Shown one piece after another: positions 1 through 9,309 of a DNA stretch of 48,669 bases. Location: contig NZ_LNYU01000049.1 of assembly GCF_001468135.1 (NCBI RefSeq), positions 1-48,669 of the forward strand, in the 5' to 3' direction. A program made the position numbers and the translations under genes. The stretch comes from Legionella santicrucis. GTDB lineage: Bacteria > Pseudomonadota > Gammaproteobacteria > Legionellales > Legionellaceae. Every line of letters begins with the position of its first letter. Position 1 is the stretch's first letter. The notes beneath the pieces were generated by a model, which searched no databases, was not told where the DNA came from, and saw only the letters and a list, made by a program, of their open reading frames with translations.

Positions 1-2
1 TG

Positions 3-314
3 CAACCTTATGTCAGTGGCAGCATTGGCGTAGGATTTAACCACTCTCATAATTTCGTCATTACACCCAAAATTTTTGAAGAAGTGCCAGCTCCTCCTTT
101 TAATGGCTATACGAAGACCACCTTTACTTATACAGTAGGTGCGGGCATTCAAAGAGCCATTACATCATCCTTATACGCAAGCGTAGGCTATGAGTTCGCG
201 GACTGGGGTAAAAGTAATCTTGCCGCAGCTGATGGACAAACCATGAATAGTGGATTAAGTTTGAATCATCTATACACAAATCAATTACAGTTTGGTTTAA
301 CATTAGTCGCTTAG
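3..314 (+). CDS. Outer-membrane beta-barrel protein, C-terminal part only
   Basis: The reading frame is already open at the left edge, so this is the end of a longer gene; a GTG at 84 is internal because the frame continues upstream. The visible 103 residues alternate polar and hydrophobic positions as in antiparallel barrel strands, with a penultimate-strand pattern (SLYASVGYEFADWGKS) and a final strand ending in QFGLTLVA. This is the pattern of small opacity/OmpW-like surface antigens in Legionella and relatives, which sit in the outer membrane after Sec export. The signal peptide and first strands lie outside the window. Which barrel family it belongs to cannot be decided from the tail. 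A hairpin follows the stop at once. Confidence 0.6.
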   Translation, partial: QPYVSGSIGVGFNHSHNFVITPKIFEEVPAPPFNGYTKTTFTYTVGAGIQRAITSSLYASVGYEFADWGKSNLAAADGQTMNSGLSLNHLYTNQLQFGLTLVA

Positions 315-322
315 TTTCTACT

Positions 323-345
323 GAGACAAAGCGTTGCTTTGTCTC
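323..345 (+). terminator. Hairpin after the barrel gene
   Basis: A perfect 10-bp stem (GAGACAAAGC / GCTTTGTCTC) with a 3-base loop begins 8 bases after the stop codon. There is no clear U run after it, so it may stabilise the mRNA 3' end or need Rho. Confidence 0.55.
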
Positions 346-361
346 CTTAATGCCCCTTTAA

Positions 362-529
362 ATTGTTTCAAGCCTCTGTGTTTCCTGCTTCAACAAATTA
401 GAACAATTATCTCAATGTTTTGGCGAGCTGCTTGAGGTAGTACAAGCAAAAAACGGGCATTTAGAATCTATCATCAATTTAAAATTGTATCATGATCCTA
501 ATCTAAACCCAGAATTATACCACTGCTAG
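362..529 (+). pseudogene. Startless open frame, possible gene remnant
   Basis: Between a TAA at 359 and a TAG at 527 runs a 55-codon open frame with protein-like content (for example CFGELLEVVQAKNGHLES). It has no plausible ATG, GTG or TTG near its 5' end. It overlaps the 3' end of the minus-strand gene at 498. It looks like the surviving tail of a lost gene, but chance cannot be excluded for so short a frame. Confidence 0.25.
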
Positions 530-2444
530 GTGATTCAAATGAAGATAAAAGAGCTTCGTTCTTTGAATGAGTAATGGGTTTATCGCGTTGGGGGATTTTT
601 TTAAGTTTTGAGCTAAAGAAGCCAAGGTTTGCTGTAGAAGGTTCATTTCTCGACAGGGAATCAGACGCTTTTTTCTTGGAAGGTTCGCTTGATTCCCCTG
701 GGAACTTGGTTTTTATGCCGCCCTTTGACGACTCAACCACATCAGGTGGTTGCTTCACGTTAGGTGAATTTACCTGCCCTAAAGGAGGACGCCCAAATCC
801 TCGTGCCAAAGCTCTAAGGCCAAGAACTATAGAAAACAATACGGCATTTGCGACAGCTAAGACACCCATTACTGGAGTATCATGATAATGTCCGTCAGAA
901 TCAGCCTCTTGGAGGGAGGTTGTCGCAAAATTAGAAAAGCTTTTTCCTTTAGAAATACCAGATGCCAGCGAACGAAAAACTTCAAACCACTCTTGAAAAA
1001 AGTATTGCGGTGATGGATCAAGTGCAAGACCATCTTTTACGGAGACTCCAAAACTATCAGAAGTTAAAATTTCTGCAGCTTCTCCATTGGCCGCTATATT
1101 TTTTTTCATTTCCATTAACTGCTTATAGGGATGATCTTTCTCTTCTATCTCTTTTTGTTTTTTCAGATGTTGAGAGTGAGCTCTTAAGGTATAAGCAGTG
1201 AACCCAGCCATTAATACTAAGCCTGAGATAATAAACGCAGCTAACAAAGCAGGTGGAAACGCTGTTGCCGTCACTAAAAACACCGAAGAAACCATAAATA
1301 AAATACTGGTCAACACTCCATAGGCATATAAACCATATTTCATTCCTAACAAGCCAGCAGTCCAATAGCTATGGGTTGTTTGTGTTTTTAAGGTTTGGCG
1401 CAACGCTTCAAAATGTTCAAGAAGTTCACAGACTTCAGCTTTCAAGCGCTTAATTTCAAGTTTATCTTCAGGAGTCTTGTCTTTTTTTTCTTCCAAAGAA
1501 AGTAACTTCGCATAAGACAGCTCCATTTCTTTAGTAACAAGCGCGAGTTGGCATTTGGTTTGGGTAACCATCAAACGCAATTGAAAATCATATTCTTCAT
1601 AAATTCGTGTAATGACGCATGACAACGCATAAATAGCACTGAGTATTGACATGGCGAGAAAAAGAGGAGGAGCCAAAACAGAAAGGCTGACTACCCCTAT
1701 ATAGAGATATAACCCATCAAGCAAACCACCAGCGCCCACTGCCAAATAAGCATGAATACGTTCCTCTTCATCCTGATGGGCAATACGTGATAAATAATAT
1801 TCGCGATCTAAAGGTGTTAACGAGCTTAATTGTTGGATTTCAATTAAAAGCTCTTTATTTTCATTCATTTTCTTTTTACGCGACTCAAGCATACCCCGTA
1901 TCCAAAGTCGATTTGCTGCAGCAAACACACCTAATACAAGTCCGACAGGAACAACCATATACTTAAGATCAACCTCACTGATTATGCCTAAGACTTGTAC
2001 TGCGCTTTTCCAGCCTTTGTATGCATTTTTTAAGCCTTTCATTACATCTCTAAAATAAGGCCATGCACTTGCTATGAATTTTTTAACAGGATTTTTATCT
2101 TCTCCATCATAAACACTTGCTAAAAAAGAAAAAGAAACTAAAAAGAGTGCTTCCGCTGAAACTGCAGCGATACCTTCAGGTGAAGTTAATATATCGTGCA
2201 TTACATCAGGATCGTTACTTGGCATACATACTTCAAAAAACCATTTAAGCATGCTATAGGAAGAGCTGAGGGAATCTAAAATTGCATAGGCATGATAAAC
2301 ATATCGATTCTTATCGAGTTTTTGAGCCAGAAGCCTGCTTTGCGCGTCAATACGCCCAGCAATAGCTAAAAGAAAAATAAGTTCTTTTGATTTTGAAGCT
2401 GAATCTTTACTCTTATGGGACATGCTTACACGCAGAGAGACCAT
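498..2444 (-). CDS. Large multi-pass membrane protein of unknown function
   Basis: A 648-residue protein (641 if the second methionine, at 2423, is the start; neither start has a convincing Shine-Dalgarno). Hydrophobic segments lie near residues 90-110, 163-182, 232-280 (two helices) and 365-425 (two or three helices), with another near 565-585. Between them are charged, helical, probably coiled-coil stretches (about 185-225 and 290-360). The last 70 residues are Ser/Lys/Pro-rich and polar. Paired hairpin-like membrane helices with long cytosolic coils resemble effectors that insert into host vacuole membranes, and the genome context looks like Legionella, but no family was recognised. It stands alone between the barrel gene and the divergent retropepsin operon. 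Confidence 0.7.
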   Translation of the reverse strand: MVSLRVSMSHKSKDSASKSKELIFLLAIAGRIDAQSRLLAQKLDKNRYVYHAYAILDSLSSSYSMLKWFFEVCMPSNDPDVMHDILTSPEGIAAVSAEALFLVSFSFLASVYDGEDKNPVKKFIASAWPYFRDVMKGLKNAYKGWKSAVQVLGIISEVDLKYMVVPVGLVLGVFAAANRLWIRGMLESRKKKMNENKELLIEIQQLSSLTPLDREYYLSRIAHQDEEERIHAYLAVGAGGLLDGLYLYIGVVSLSVLAPPLFLAMSILSAIYALSCVITRIYEEYDFQLRLMVTQTKCQLALVTKEMELSYAKLLSLEEKKDKTPEDKLEIKRLKAEVCELLEHFEALRQTLKTQTTHSYWTAGLLGMKYGLYAYGVLTSILFMVSSVFLVTATAFPPALLAAFIISGLVLMAGFTAYTLRAHSQHLKKQKEIEEKDHPYKQLMEMKKNIAANGEAAEILTSDSFGVSVKDGLALDPSPQYFFQEWFEVFRSLASGISKGKSFSNFATTSLQEADSDGHYHDTPVMGVLAVANAVLFSIVLGLRALARGFGRPPLGQVNSPNVKQPPDVVESSKGGIKTKFPGESSEPSKKKASDSLSRNEPSTANLGFFSSKLKKIPQRDKPITHSKNEALLSSFESPSSGIILGLD

Positions 2445-2663
2445 CAGTTAAGATGGCGCGGATTATATGTATAATTGACCTTCGTGTCAATAATAGCTTC
2501 ATCCTGGGCCAAAAAAATACAATTTTATTGGCCATTGCTCATGATATCACACTCAAGACGTACAAAAAATATGTTGTAAACATACTTACGGTTGTGACTT
2601 AAGCTGCAAAACCTGCTACGATATCGCACTAAATAATAAAAACAACTTAGGAAAGATGATTAA

Positions 2664-3170
2664 ATGAGATCAACGCTTGCTCTCTTTATTTTTGTGTTAT
2701 TAATAACTGGACCTGTTATGGCAACAAATGAAGCACAAATCTATGGTTATGTTGAAAAAGTATCTTTTCCAGAAAAAAATTTAACTCTCTCAGCAAAACT
2801 GGATACTGGCGCTAAATCAGCATCATTAAATGCAACCAACATTACCGAAATTACCAAAAAAGGCATAGCCTATTTGCGATTTACAGTGCCTACTAAAAAC
2901 GGGGATTACCAATTCGAAGCAGAATATAAAGGTCGAGTGAAAATCAAAGTTCGCGAGGGAGAACACGGCTCAGAAATATTGGCACATGTACCAATTAAAC
3001 GTCCCGTAGTACTGCTCAGTATGCAACTTGGCGATAAGGTGAGAACAATTAAAGTCAACCTCACTAATCGCAAACGTTTTCTCTACCCTCTTCTATTAGG
3101 AAGAGATGCAATCATTGCGTTTAATGGCGCAGTTGATCCTGCTCTCACTTTTACTTTAAGAAAGAAATAA
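2664..3170 (+). CDS. Retropepsin-like aspartic protease (RimK-associated 'ATP-dependent zinc protease' family)
   Basis: The 168-residue product has a Sec signal peptide (residues 1-20, ending PVMA) and a small single retropepsin domain with the catalytic motif D47-T48-G49-A50 inside KLDTGAKSASLNA, followed by the second-half pattern LLGRDAI near residue 145. Proteins of this family are often annotated as ATP-dependent zinc proteases, though the fold and DTGA motif point to an aspartic peptidase. It is the first gene of a three-gene unit: the transglutaminase-like membrane protein starts 15 bases after its stop and the ATP-grasp gene overlaps that one. The combination is known as a conserved periplasm-facing module; the substrate is not evident from sequence. 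Confidence 0.85.
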   Translation: MRSTLALFIFVLLITGPVMATNEAQIYGYVEKVSFPEKNLTLSAKLDTGAKSASLNATNITEITKKGIAYLRFTVPTKNGDYQFEAEYKGRVKIKVREGEHGSEILAHVPIKRPVVLLSMQLGDKVRTIKVNLTNRKRFLYPLLLGRDAIIAFNGAVDPALTFTLRKK

Positions 3171-3185
3171 GAGTCTTAAGAAATA

Positions 3186-4712
3186 ATGAAAAACAATACG
3201 CGTCACGTTTATGGACTGATATTTACCTTATTTATCTTAGGAGCAGGGATTTTTTTATACAGGCATCTAGTACTTGATGTACCTTTAACAGATACAGAAA
3301 CCATAAACAGCTGGATGGTTGAATCCAATTTACGTTTTGTTGCCGAACCGAATACACCAATTAAAGCAAGCTTTAATATTCCTTATTTACCCCCTCATTT
3401 TGCTATTCTTGATGAATATTTTGTCTCAAGAAACTATGGAGTTACAACCAATTTAAACGGCGATAATCGAGAAACAGTTTGGGCAATAAGACGAGCGAAT
3501 GGTCAGCAGTCGTTGTATTATCGAGCTATTTTCCGCCAAACAGAAGCAAATGAATCACCATTAGGAGCACCTCCTATGGTAAAATCCCAGCCTCTAGAGG
3601 AAAATCAAAAATCAGCAGTAGAAACTATTACCAGCCAAGTGAGACAATCTTCTGCAGACATTAAAACCTTTGCGCAAAGCACAGTTAAAGAACTGAATAA
3701 AAAAGATGGTAATGCTAAGTTATTAACAGGTAATAACTTTGATGATGAACACATCATTAGCGCGGCGATTCTCATTTTAAATCAGTCTAAAATTTATGCA
3801 GTTCCCGTCAAGGGAATTTATTTATCCCAAAAAAGTAAAGCTGATTTAAATTCATTTTTAGCTGTTTTTAATGGTAAAAATTGGATTTATATTAATCCCA
3901 AAACAGGGGGGGCGGGATTACCTAAAGATTTTCTTATTTGGCAATATGGAAATGAACCTGTTTTTGATGTTGTTGGAGGTAAAAAGGCTCAATTTACTTT
4001 AACAGTTTCCCCTACTCCTATCAATGCCTTAAGTATTGCCAAATCACGAGGATTGCAATCAGATTCACAATTATTACGTTTCTCATTGTTACAACTCCCA
4101 GTCAATGTTCAAGCAACTTATAAAATTTTATTAACTGTTCCTATAGGCGCCTTTATTATTTTAATCCTGCGTAATTTTATTGGGATTAAAACCTTTGGTA
4201 CCTTTATGCCCGTTTTAATCGCTTTAGCATTTAGAGAAACTCATGTGGTCTGGGGAATTTCTCTCTTTGTTATCATTATTTCATTTGGTCTGTTAGCACG
4301 CTTTTACTTGGATCAATTAAGGCTGCTTCTGGTACCAAGACTTGGAGCAATCCTAACTGTTGTCATTTTATTAATGATTTTTATTAGTGTCATTAGTCAA
4401 AGTCTTGGACTCGATGCAGGGTTATCTGTTGCTTTATTCCCCATGATCATTTTAACCATGACCATAGAACGCATGTGTATTACTTGGGACGAGCGAGGTG
4501 CTTCCGAAGCGATAAAGTCTGGCATTGGAAGTCTGGTCGCAGCAGTCATCTCATATTGGGCAATGAGCTACGAACCATTACAATATTTAGTCTTTGCTTT
4601 CCCTGAGTTGCTTTTGATTTTATTAGCTTTAATTTTATGGTTTGGACAATATCGAGGCTATCGCTTGTTTGAATTAAAACGCTTTAAATCACTAGCGAGA
4701 CATGTAGAATGA
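3186..4712 (+). CDS. Inactive transglutaminase-like domain fused to seven TM helices
   Basis: The 508-residue protein has one N-terminal membrane helix (about 10-28), then a roughly 270-residue extracytoplasmic region matching the inactive-transglutaminase family that precedes a 7TM domain, then a C-terminal block of hydrophobic helices from about residue 312 to 490. The motif GIKTFGTFMPVLIALAFRET at the start of the TM block is typical of that family. It is predicted to sit in the inner membrane with the transglutaminase-like region in the periplasm. It lies between the retropepsin gene and the ATP-grasp gene, overlapping the latter by four bases (ATGA), so the three products probably work together, with this protein as the membrane platform. 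Confidence 0.85.
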   Translation: MKNNTRHVYGLIFTLFILGAGIFLYRHLVLDVPLTDTETINSWMVESNLRFVAEPNTPIKASFNIPYLPPHFAILDEYFVSRNYGVTTNLNGDNRETVWAIRRANGQQSLYYRAIFRQTEANESPLGAPPMVKSQPLEENQKSAVETITSQVRQSSADIKTFAQSTVKELNKKDGNAKLLTGNNFDDEHIISAAILILNQSKIYAVPVKGIYLSQKSKADLNSFLAVFNGKNWIYINPKTGGAGLPKDFLIWQYGNEPVFDVVGGKKAQFTLTVSPTPINALSIAKSRGLQSDSQLLRFSLLQLPVNVQATYKILLTVPIGAFIILILRNFIGIKTFGTFMPVLIALAFRETHVVWGISLFVIIISFGLLARFYLDQLRLLLVPRLGAILTVVILLMIFISVISQSLGLDAGLSVALFPMIILTMTIERMCITWDERGASEAIKSGIGSLVAAVISYWAMSYEPLQYLVFAFPELLLILLALILWFGQYRGYRLFELKRFKSLARHVE

Positions 4713-5662
4713 TTACCCTGTTTCGTCGTTTAAAAAATCATGGGATTTTGAGTATCAATCAGCGTAATACTGATTTTGTATTGCGTTATAACCCTAGAAA
4801 ATTATTTCCTTTGGTAGATGATAAATTAAAAACAAAAAAATTAGCTTTAAAAGCAGAGATTGCTGTTCCACCTTTATACGATATTATTGAAACAGAACAA
4901 CAAATTAAAACCATTGAAGAACGTTTGGCACCTTATAACGATTTTGTAGTAAAGCCAGCTCGTGGCTCTGGTGGTGATGGCATCTTAGTTTTTAAAGATA
5001 AAGTGTACGGGCGTTATCGGCAAATTAACGGTAAATTAACGACAACCCAAGAGCTTAGTTATCATTTGTCGTGCTTACTTTCAGGCGCATATAGTCTTGG
5101 GGGATCTTCAGACTACGCTATTATTGAGAAACGAGTAGTTGTTGACCCTGTATTTGCTGAAGTCAGTTATGAAGGCATCCCCGATATCCGAATTATTACC
5201 TTGTTGGGTTATCCGGCGATGGCTATGGTGCGACTACCTACTCGATTATCGGGAGGGAAAGCCAATTTGCATCAAGGAGCTATTGGTGTTGGAGTCGACC
5301 TTACCACTGGAAAAACTCTAGGCGGTGTCTATCACAATGACATCATCGATTATCATCCAGATACCTTGAATTCAATAGTAGACATAGAAGTACCTTATTG
5401 GAATAAAATACTCGAAATAGCTTCCAGCTGTTATGAGTTAACCGGATTAGGATACCTTGGGGTTGATATAGTACTTGATAAAGAACAGGGGCCTTTGATG
5501 CTTGAGCTAAATGCGCGCCCAGGATTAAACATCCAAATTGCAAATAGGGAAGGAGGATTGAAAAGATACCGGACCATTGAAGCCCGATATCATCAGTATC
5601 CCAAAGAGTCAGTCGCAGAAAAAGTAGCCTTCAGCCGCGAGAGTTTTTCTCGTTTAAAATAA
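4709..5662 (+). CDS. Alpha-L-glutamate ligase-like ATP-grasp protein
   Basis: The 317-residue cytosolic protein shows ATP-grasp signatures: the nucleotide-binding lysine and glycine-rich loop (VVKPARGSGGDGILVF, about residues 85-100) and the metal-binding end motif (LMLELNARPGLNIQIANREG, about 267-286). It belongs to the RimK-related ligase-like group that is regularly found with retropepsin and 7TM-transglutaminase genes. ATP-grasp ligases join a carboxylate to an amine or amino acid using ATP; here the acceptor is unknown. The start codon overlaps the previous stop, so translation is probably coupled. A strong hairpin lies about 50 bases after the stop. Confidence 0.85.
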   Translation: MITLFRRLKNHGILSINQRNTDFVLRYNPRKLFPLVDDKLKTKKLALKAEIAVPPLYDIIETEQQIKTIEERLAPYNDFVVKPARGSGGDGILVFKDKVYGRYRQINGKLTTTQELSYHLSCLLSGAYSLGGSSDYAIIEKRVVVDPVFAEVSYEGIPDIRIITLLGYPAMAMVRLPTRLSGGKANLHQGAIGVGVDLTTGKTLGGVYHNDIIDYHPDTLNSIVDIEVPYWNKILEIASSCYELTGLGYLGVDIVLDKEQGPLMLELNARPGLNIQIANREGGLKRYRTIEARYHQYPKESVAEKVAFSRESFSRLK

Positions 5663-5711
5663 AGAATCATGCTCTCTATAATTAACTTTTTATTCTAGGA
5701 ATGGTCGTAAG

Positions 5712-5740
5712 TACCTCGGTTAATAAAATTAACCGGGGTA
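5712..5740. terminator. Bidirectional terminator hairpin between convergent genes
   Basis: A near-perfect 13-bp stem (arms TACCTCGGTTAAT and ATTAACCGGGGTA, one G-U pair) with a three-base loop sits between the ATP-grasp gene (+) and the orphan gene at 5757 (-). It is flanked by A/T-rich DNA and can serve both strands. Confidence 0.75.
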
Positions 5741-5756
5741 GCTAGATTCACGGTTA

Positions 5757-7325
5757 TTATCTAATATCTGGGCCACGTTCATGCTTCTCTGGAACTCCTT
5801 TCGCTATTTTCTCAATCTCATCCCTTTTTGTATGCAATGAGGACTCAAAAAAGCCTACTTTATCGAGTTTTGTAGCCACATTTTGTTCAGGAAGGGGGGT
5901 TTTTTTAGTCCAGCTATCTACTAAGCCTGTAGCTAGCTTTTGTACATACCCAAGCAAAGAAACATCTTCATGAGGTATAATCACTTCAGGCTTGCTTCGT
6001 TTTGGCATAGTAAATCCAGGAGCTAAAGAATAACAAAGGATATGAGTGTTATATGCCGAGTTAAGCAAATGAATATTGGGAATATTACTGGAAATAGCTG
6101 CATCAACACTTGAATATTTACCTTCATTTCCAATCAACGCATGTGGATCAGCACAATTTGTTACTGCATTAATGTATCCTGGTACAGGAACTAAAGCATC
6201 TTCTATTTGATCAGTACCCCATTCCAACTCCAATCGCTTACATTCATTTTTAATAGCTTGAAGAATTGTTGCATATTGTTTTGCGATTTCTGGGCTTGCA
6301 TTATCCGGAACCAAGGCACTAAAAGGCAAATTCAAACGTTTAACCTTTCCGAAGTAGGTGTCAGTAGGATAACTCTCTAAAGCAGCCAATATTCCTTTTA
6401 ATCGAGCTAATTCAATTTTTGCAAAACCATCATTTTGAAGCGCTGTAAAAGGGTAATTAAAATCGAGATCATAAAGACCAGCACTAAAAAAACCCATTCC
6501 TGCTTTAAGGAATTTAAAGTTAATTGGATTTGAATCTTCGGGAAGAGTCTGACTGTAATTGACCAAACCTGCTAATGCTTGATGAAACTCATGCATAATA
6601 CCCCAACGCACACCATCTAAATCAAGCACTCCACGTATTCTTAAGTCGCTATCTAAGCTTGGCCCCCATTGCAATTCCAAAACATTTTCTTTAGAGGGTT
6701 TATCCTTTCTCTCAACTCCATACATCTGAAAAAACATTTCATTCTGCCATGCAGCATAATTCTTGGGTAATTTTTCAATCTCTGAATCTTCAGGATAAAA
6801 AAACATTCCACCTGTATTACGCAAATCGCCTTGCCATTGCAATCCAATTTGATCGATAACGATTACATCTTCTGGTTTGGGAAGTTCTTTCACTGTACGA
6901 CCAAAGCCATATACTTTAGTTGCTGTAACTTTACCAATAACCACTGATTCTTTAACTAGACATCGAATACGCGCAATTTGATCTTCGGTAAGTAGCCCGC
7001 CGTATAAGCTACAATCCATAATACCACTAACATTACTACTTTCATTGCGTGCTAAAAATTGTAAGTGTCGTGCAGTAAATTCCGTAGGATGTTCTGGAAA
7101 TCGTTCCATCTTTTCTGTGAAGGGATTATAGAACTCTTGTCCACATAAGCCACTTTCTTTAATGATTGCCTGAAAACCCTCTAATACACTATCGGGATAA
7201 TAAACAGCGACTGGATTTTTTTTATCTGTAAAGTCAGGTTTGGGTTTGCCTATCGCCGAGCGAGTTAATTGAATATTGAAGATACCAGGTTTAGCTGGAT
7301 TGGGGGTTTCCATAAAATTAGGCAT
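5757..7325 (-). CDS. Orphan 522-residue protein, possible Dot/Icm effector
   Basis: No family was recognised with certainty. The product is soluble, has no signal peptide and no membrane helix, and starts at an ATG preceded by a GAGGAAAAC ribosome site. It has an HEFHQ motif (H245, H248) that could bind metal, and a conserved-looking stretch around residues 375-430 with NCADPHALIGNEGKYSSVDA followed by NIHLLNSAYNTHI. The last 50 residues are Lys/Glu-rich. Large orphan cytosolic proteins encoded singly are common among Legionella type IVB effectors; that is the only basis for the suggestion. It is divergent from the next orphan gene across a 186-base gap. Confidence 0.65.
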   Translation of the reverse strand: MPNFMETPNPAKPGIFNIQLTRSAIGKPKPDFTDKKNPVAVYYPDSVLEGFQAIIKESGLCGQEFYNPFTEKMERFPEHPTEFTARHLQFLARNESSNVSGIMDCSLYGGLLTEDQIARIRCLVKESVVIGKVTATKVYGFGRTVKELPKPEDVIVIDQIGLQWQGDLRNTGGMFFYPEDSEIEKLPKNYAAWQNEMFFQMYGVERKDKPSKENVLELQWGPSLDSDLRIRGVLDLDGVRWGIMHEFHQALAGLVNYSQTLPEDSNPINFKFLKAGMGFFSAGLYDLDFNYPFTALQNDGFAKIELARLKGILAALESYPTDTYFGKVKRLNLPFSALVPDNASPEIAKQYATILQAIKNECKRLELEWGTDQIEDALVPVPGYINAVTNCADPHALIGNEGKYSSVDAAISSNIPNIHLLNSAYNTHILCYSLAPGFTMPKRSKPEVIIPHEDVSLLGYVQKLATGLVDSWTKKTPLPEQNVATKLDKVGFFESSLHTKRDEIEKIAKGVPEKHERGPDIR

Positions 7326-7511
7326 TTTGTTTTCCTCTTGCGTATAAAATGGTTAAAAAACAGTCTTCCAATAAGATGATCCATATGTTATCATTTAGGA
7401 CAATATATAGTCAAAAAAGATGCCCTATATCAATGCTCTCCGAGCTTAATATATCCGGTAAACTTGGAATGATCTATGTTTAAACTTACTAATTATTTTT
7501 AGCGCTTTAAT

Positions 7512-9122
7512 ATGTCATATACAAAAATTGAAAATGGTCTTCTTTTGGCCTTAGAGTATCCTAAGTTAGATGAGTCAGATTTCATTTTACTTGCTACTAA
7601 GCTTCTTGAAAAAAAACTAGCTCATAATGAGAGTTTTCCTGCTCTTTTGAAACAAATTCAAAAATACTATTTAGAACAAAATTATAAAGATGCTCTAGAA
7701 AATATTATAAAACTGTGTAAAGAGAATGAAACGCTATTAGGCATCAACGTTGTTCAATGTTTGATAACTAAAGCCACTCAGATAAAAAGTGAACCTAAAG
7801 ACAATGAGAGTCGACGCTTTTATGAAGTATTGTATGGAGAACATCTTGAATCTATCTTGAGGAAAGATTTTGATTGCTCCATTTTTGATGAATTAAATGA
7901 GGCATACAACGCAGTAAGGCCTGAATATACAGTCAATGATCTTACAAAAATTAATACCTTTGAAGAGGCACGAAAGCTCATTTTAGCGTTCGTCATGCTT
8001 AATGATAATGTCGAACTGGGATTAAAAGCTCAATCAGCAATCTACCAGAAAAAAGATCGCTCCCGGGAAGAGTTAGGAAAAGTTCTAACAGCCAACCCTG
8101 GCATTATGAAACCAAATGCGCCTAATTTTGCAGATAATATAGTTCCTATTAAACAAATAGATAAAATAATCATAGATGAGAAAAAAACTGGCGGCTACTC
8201 AAAAACAAATCCTCAAGTTCCTTTTGTAGCTTCATTATCCGGCACAACGTTCTCTCTGGTTGTTGTGCTACAAAAATATATGGATAATCATAAAACCGAT
8301 CCACACCTTGAAAAAAAAATAAATAATATCGTAATGTTATGGACTTCTGCATACATTAAGGACGGTTACCACAGTTATAAAGAAGTCATCGATATCTTTA
8401 AAGATCAACACATTCAGTCTATTTTTGCTCAAGCAAACATTAAATTGGATTACGCTCTTATTGATGATACTGCTTATGAATTTCATAGAGCTCAAGAATA
8501 CGCTCAAGGAATAGCAACAAAATCAATGATGCATCAAGAGCTAGTACAAAAAGTTCAAGATAAAAACATTCGTGAAGAACAACAAAAACAAAAGATTCAC
8601 TATTGCAGCGTGCTTATCAATCAACTAAACCAAGATTCTAAAAGTAAAGAAAGATATCCAGAACAACTTAAATCTTTGGATGAGCTCTATAAAAATTGGA
8701 GCACAGGAACGAAAAAAAACCAAGAATTCAAAAACGAATGTGCACAAATCTGTACAGAGATCCAAACTAAAGAACACAATACACCATTCTCTTTTACAGA
8801 CTTTCTCATTAAAATTAAAAATTTTTTTAATCGCTTATTTACATCAGGATTTCGTAAAGAGGTGCTCGTAGAACCGGTCAGTGTGGCAATGGATATCGCC
8901 ACTAAACTCAAAGATACTGTAGCACAAATATCAGATAGTCCGGCTCCTAAAAAAGTAACATCTCTCATTAGAAAATCTGGTGCTCAACCGATGCAAGAAG
9001 TAAAACATTTCCCCTCTCCTATAAAAGAAGTGCGACAACAGACTGATGAGATAACGACTGAATTAAGTCAAGATTCAACAACAAAAGTAGAGAAATCGTC
9101 TCCTAAACTTGATATGAAATAG
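7512..9122 (+). CDS. Orphan 536-residue helical protein, possible Dot/Icm effector
   Basis: A Lys/Glu-rich, mostly helical, soluble protein without signal peptide. Residues 1-320 look globular; about 345-400 is a charged coiled-coil-like segment rich in Gln, Lys and Glu; about 425-450 contains a short amphipathic FLIKIKNFFNRLF stretch that could touch a membrane; the last 60 residues are polar and disordered (Ser, Thr, Pro, Lys). Polar flexible C-termini are usual in type IVB substrates, but no defined motif proves this. No catalytic motif was seen. It is a single gene with its own promoter region facing the 5757-7325 gene. Confidence 0.65.
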   Translation: MSYTKIENGLLLALEYPKLDESDFILLATKLLEKKLAHNESFPALLKQIQKYYLEQNYKDALENIIKLCKENETLLGINVVQCLITKATQIKSEPKDNESRRFYEVLYGEHLESILRKDFDCSIFDELNEAYNAVRPEYTVNDLTKINTFEEARKLILAFVMLNDNVELGLKAQSAIYQKKDRSREELGKVLTANPGIMKPNAPNFADNIVPIKQIDKIIIDEKKTGGYSKTNPQVPFVASLSGTTFSLVVVLQKYMDNHKTDPHLEKKINNIVMLWTSAYIKDGYHSYKEVIDIFKDQHIQSIFAQANIKLDYALIDDTAYEFHRAQEYAQGIATKSMMHQELVQKVQDKNIREEQQKQKIHYCSVLINQLNQDSKSKERYPEQLKSLDELYKNWSTGTKKNQEFKNECAQICTEIQTKEHNTPFSFTDFLIKIKNFFNRLFTSGFRKEVLVEPVSVAMDIATKLKDTVAQISDSPAPKKVTSLIRKSGAQPMQEVKHFPSPIKEVRQQTDEITTELSQDSTTKVEKSSPKLDMK

Positions 9123-9309
9123 TTTAGTTTAAGCTTAATCTGACACAACTGAATGAAAAAATGAGAGTTTTTAGCTTTGATAAAAGAACAAAACAAAATC
9201 ATGCGAAAAACTCTCCTTAGCTAGTGTTACTTATTTTGCAAATTTGAAACGCACTTCGTCCGAAATTTTTTCACAGAAAAGTAGGTAAGAAAAAGCAACA
9301 TAAGGTTCA

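Noticed and set aside
84..314. A 76-residue gene starting at GTG 84
   Set aside because: The same frame is open upstream to the window edge with matching barrel-strand content, so the GTG is internal.
7440..7460. PmrA-type regulatory site before the 536-residue gene (CTTAATAT)
   Set aside because: Only one half-site is present; the second tandem half needed for the usual box is missing.
9163..9215. Terminator between the 536-residue gene and ubiI (GAGAGTTTTT / AAAAACTCTC)
   Set aside because: The arms are separated by 33 bases, too far for a convincing intrinsic terminator.
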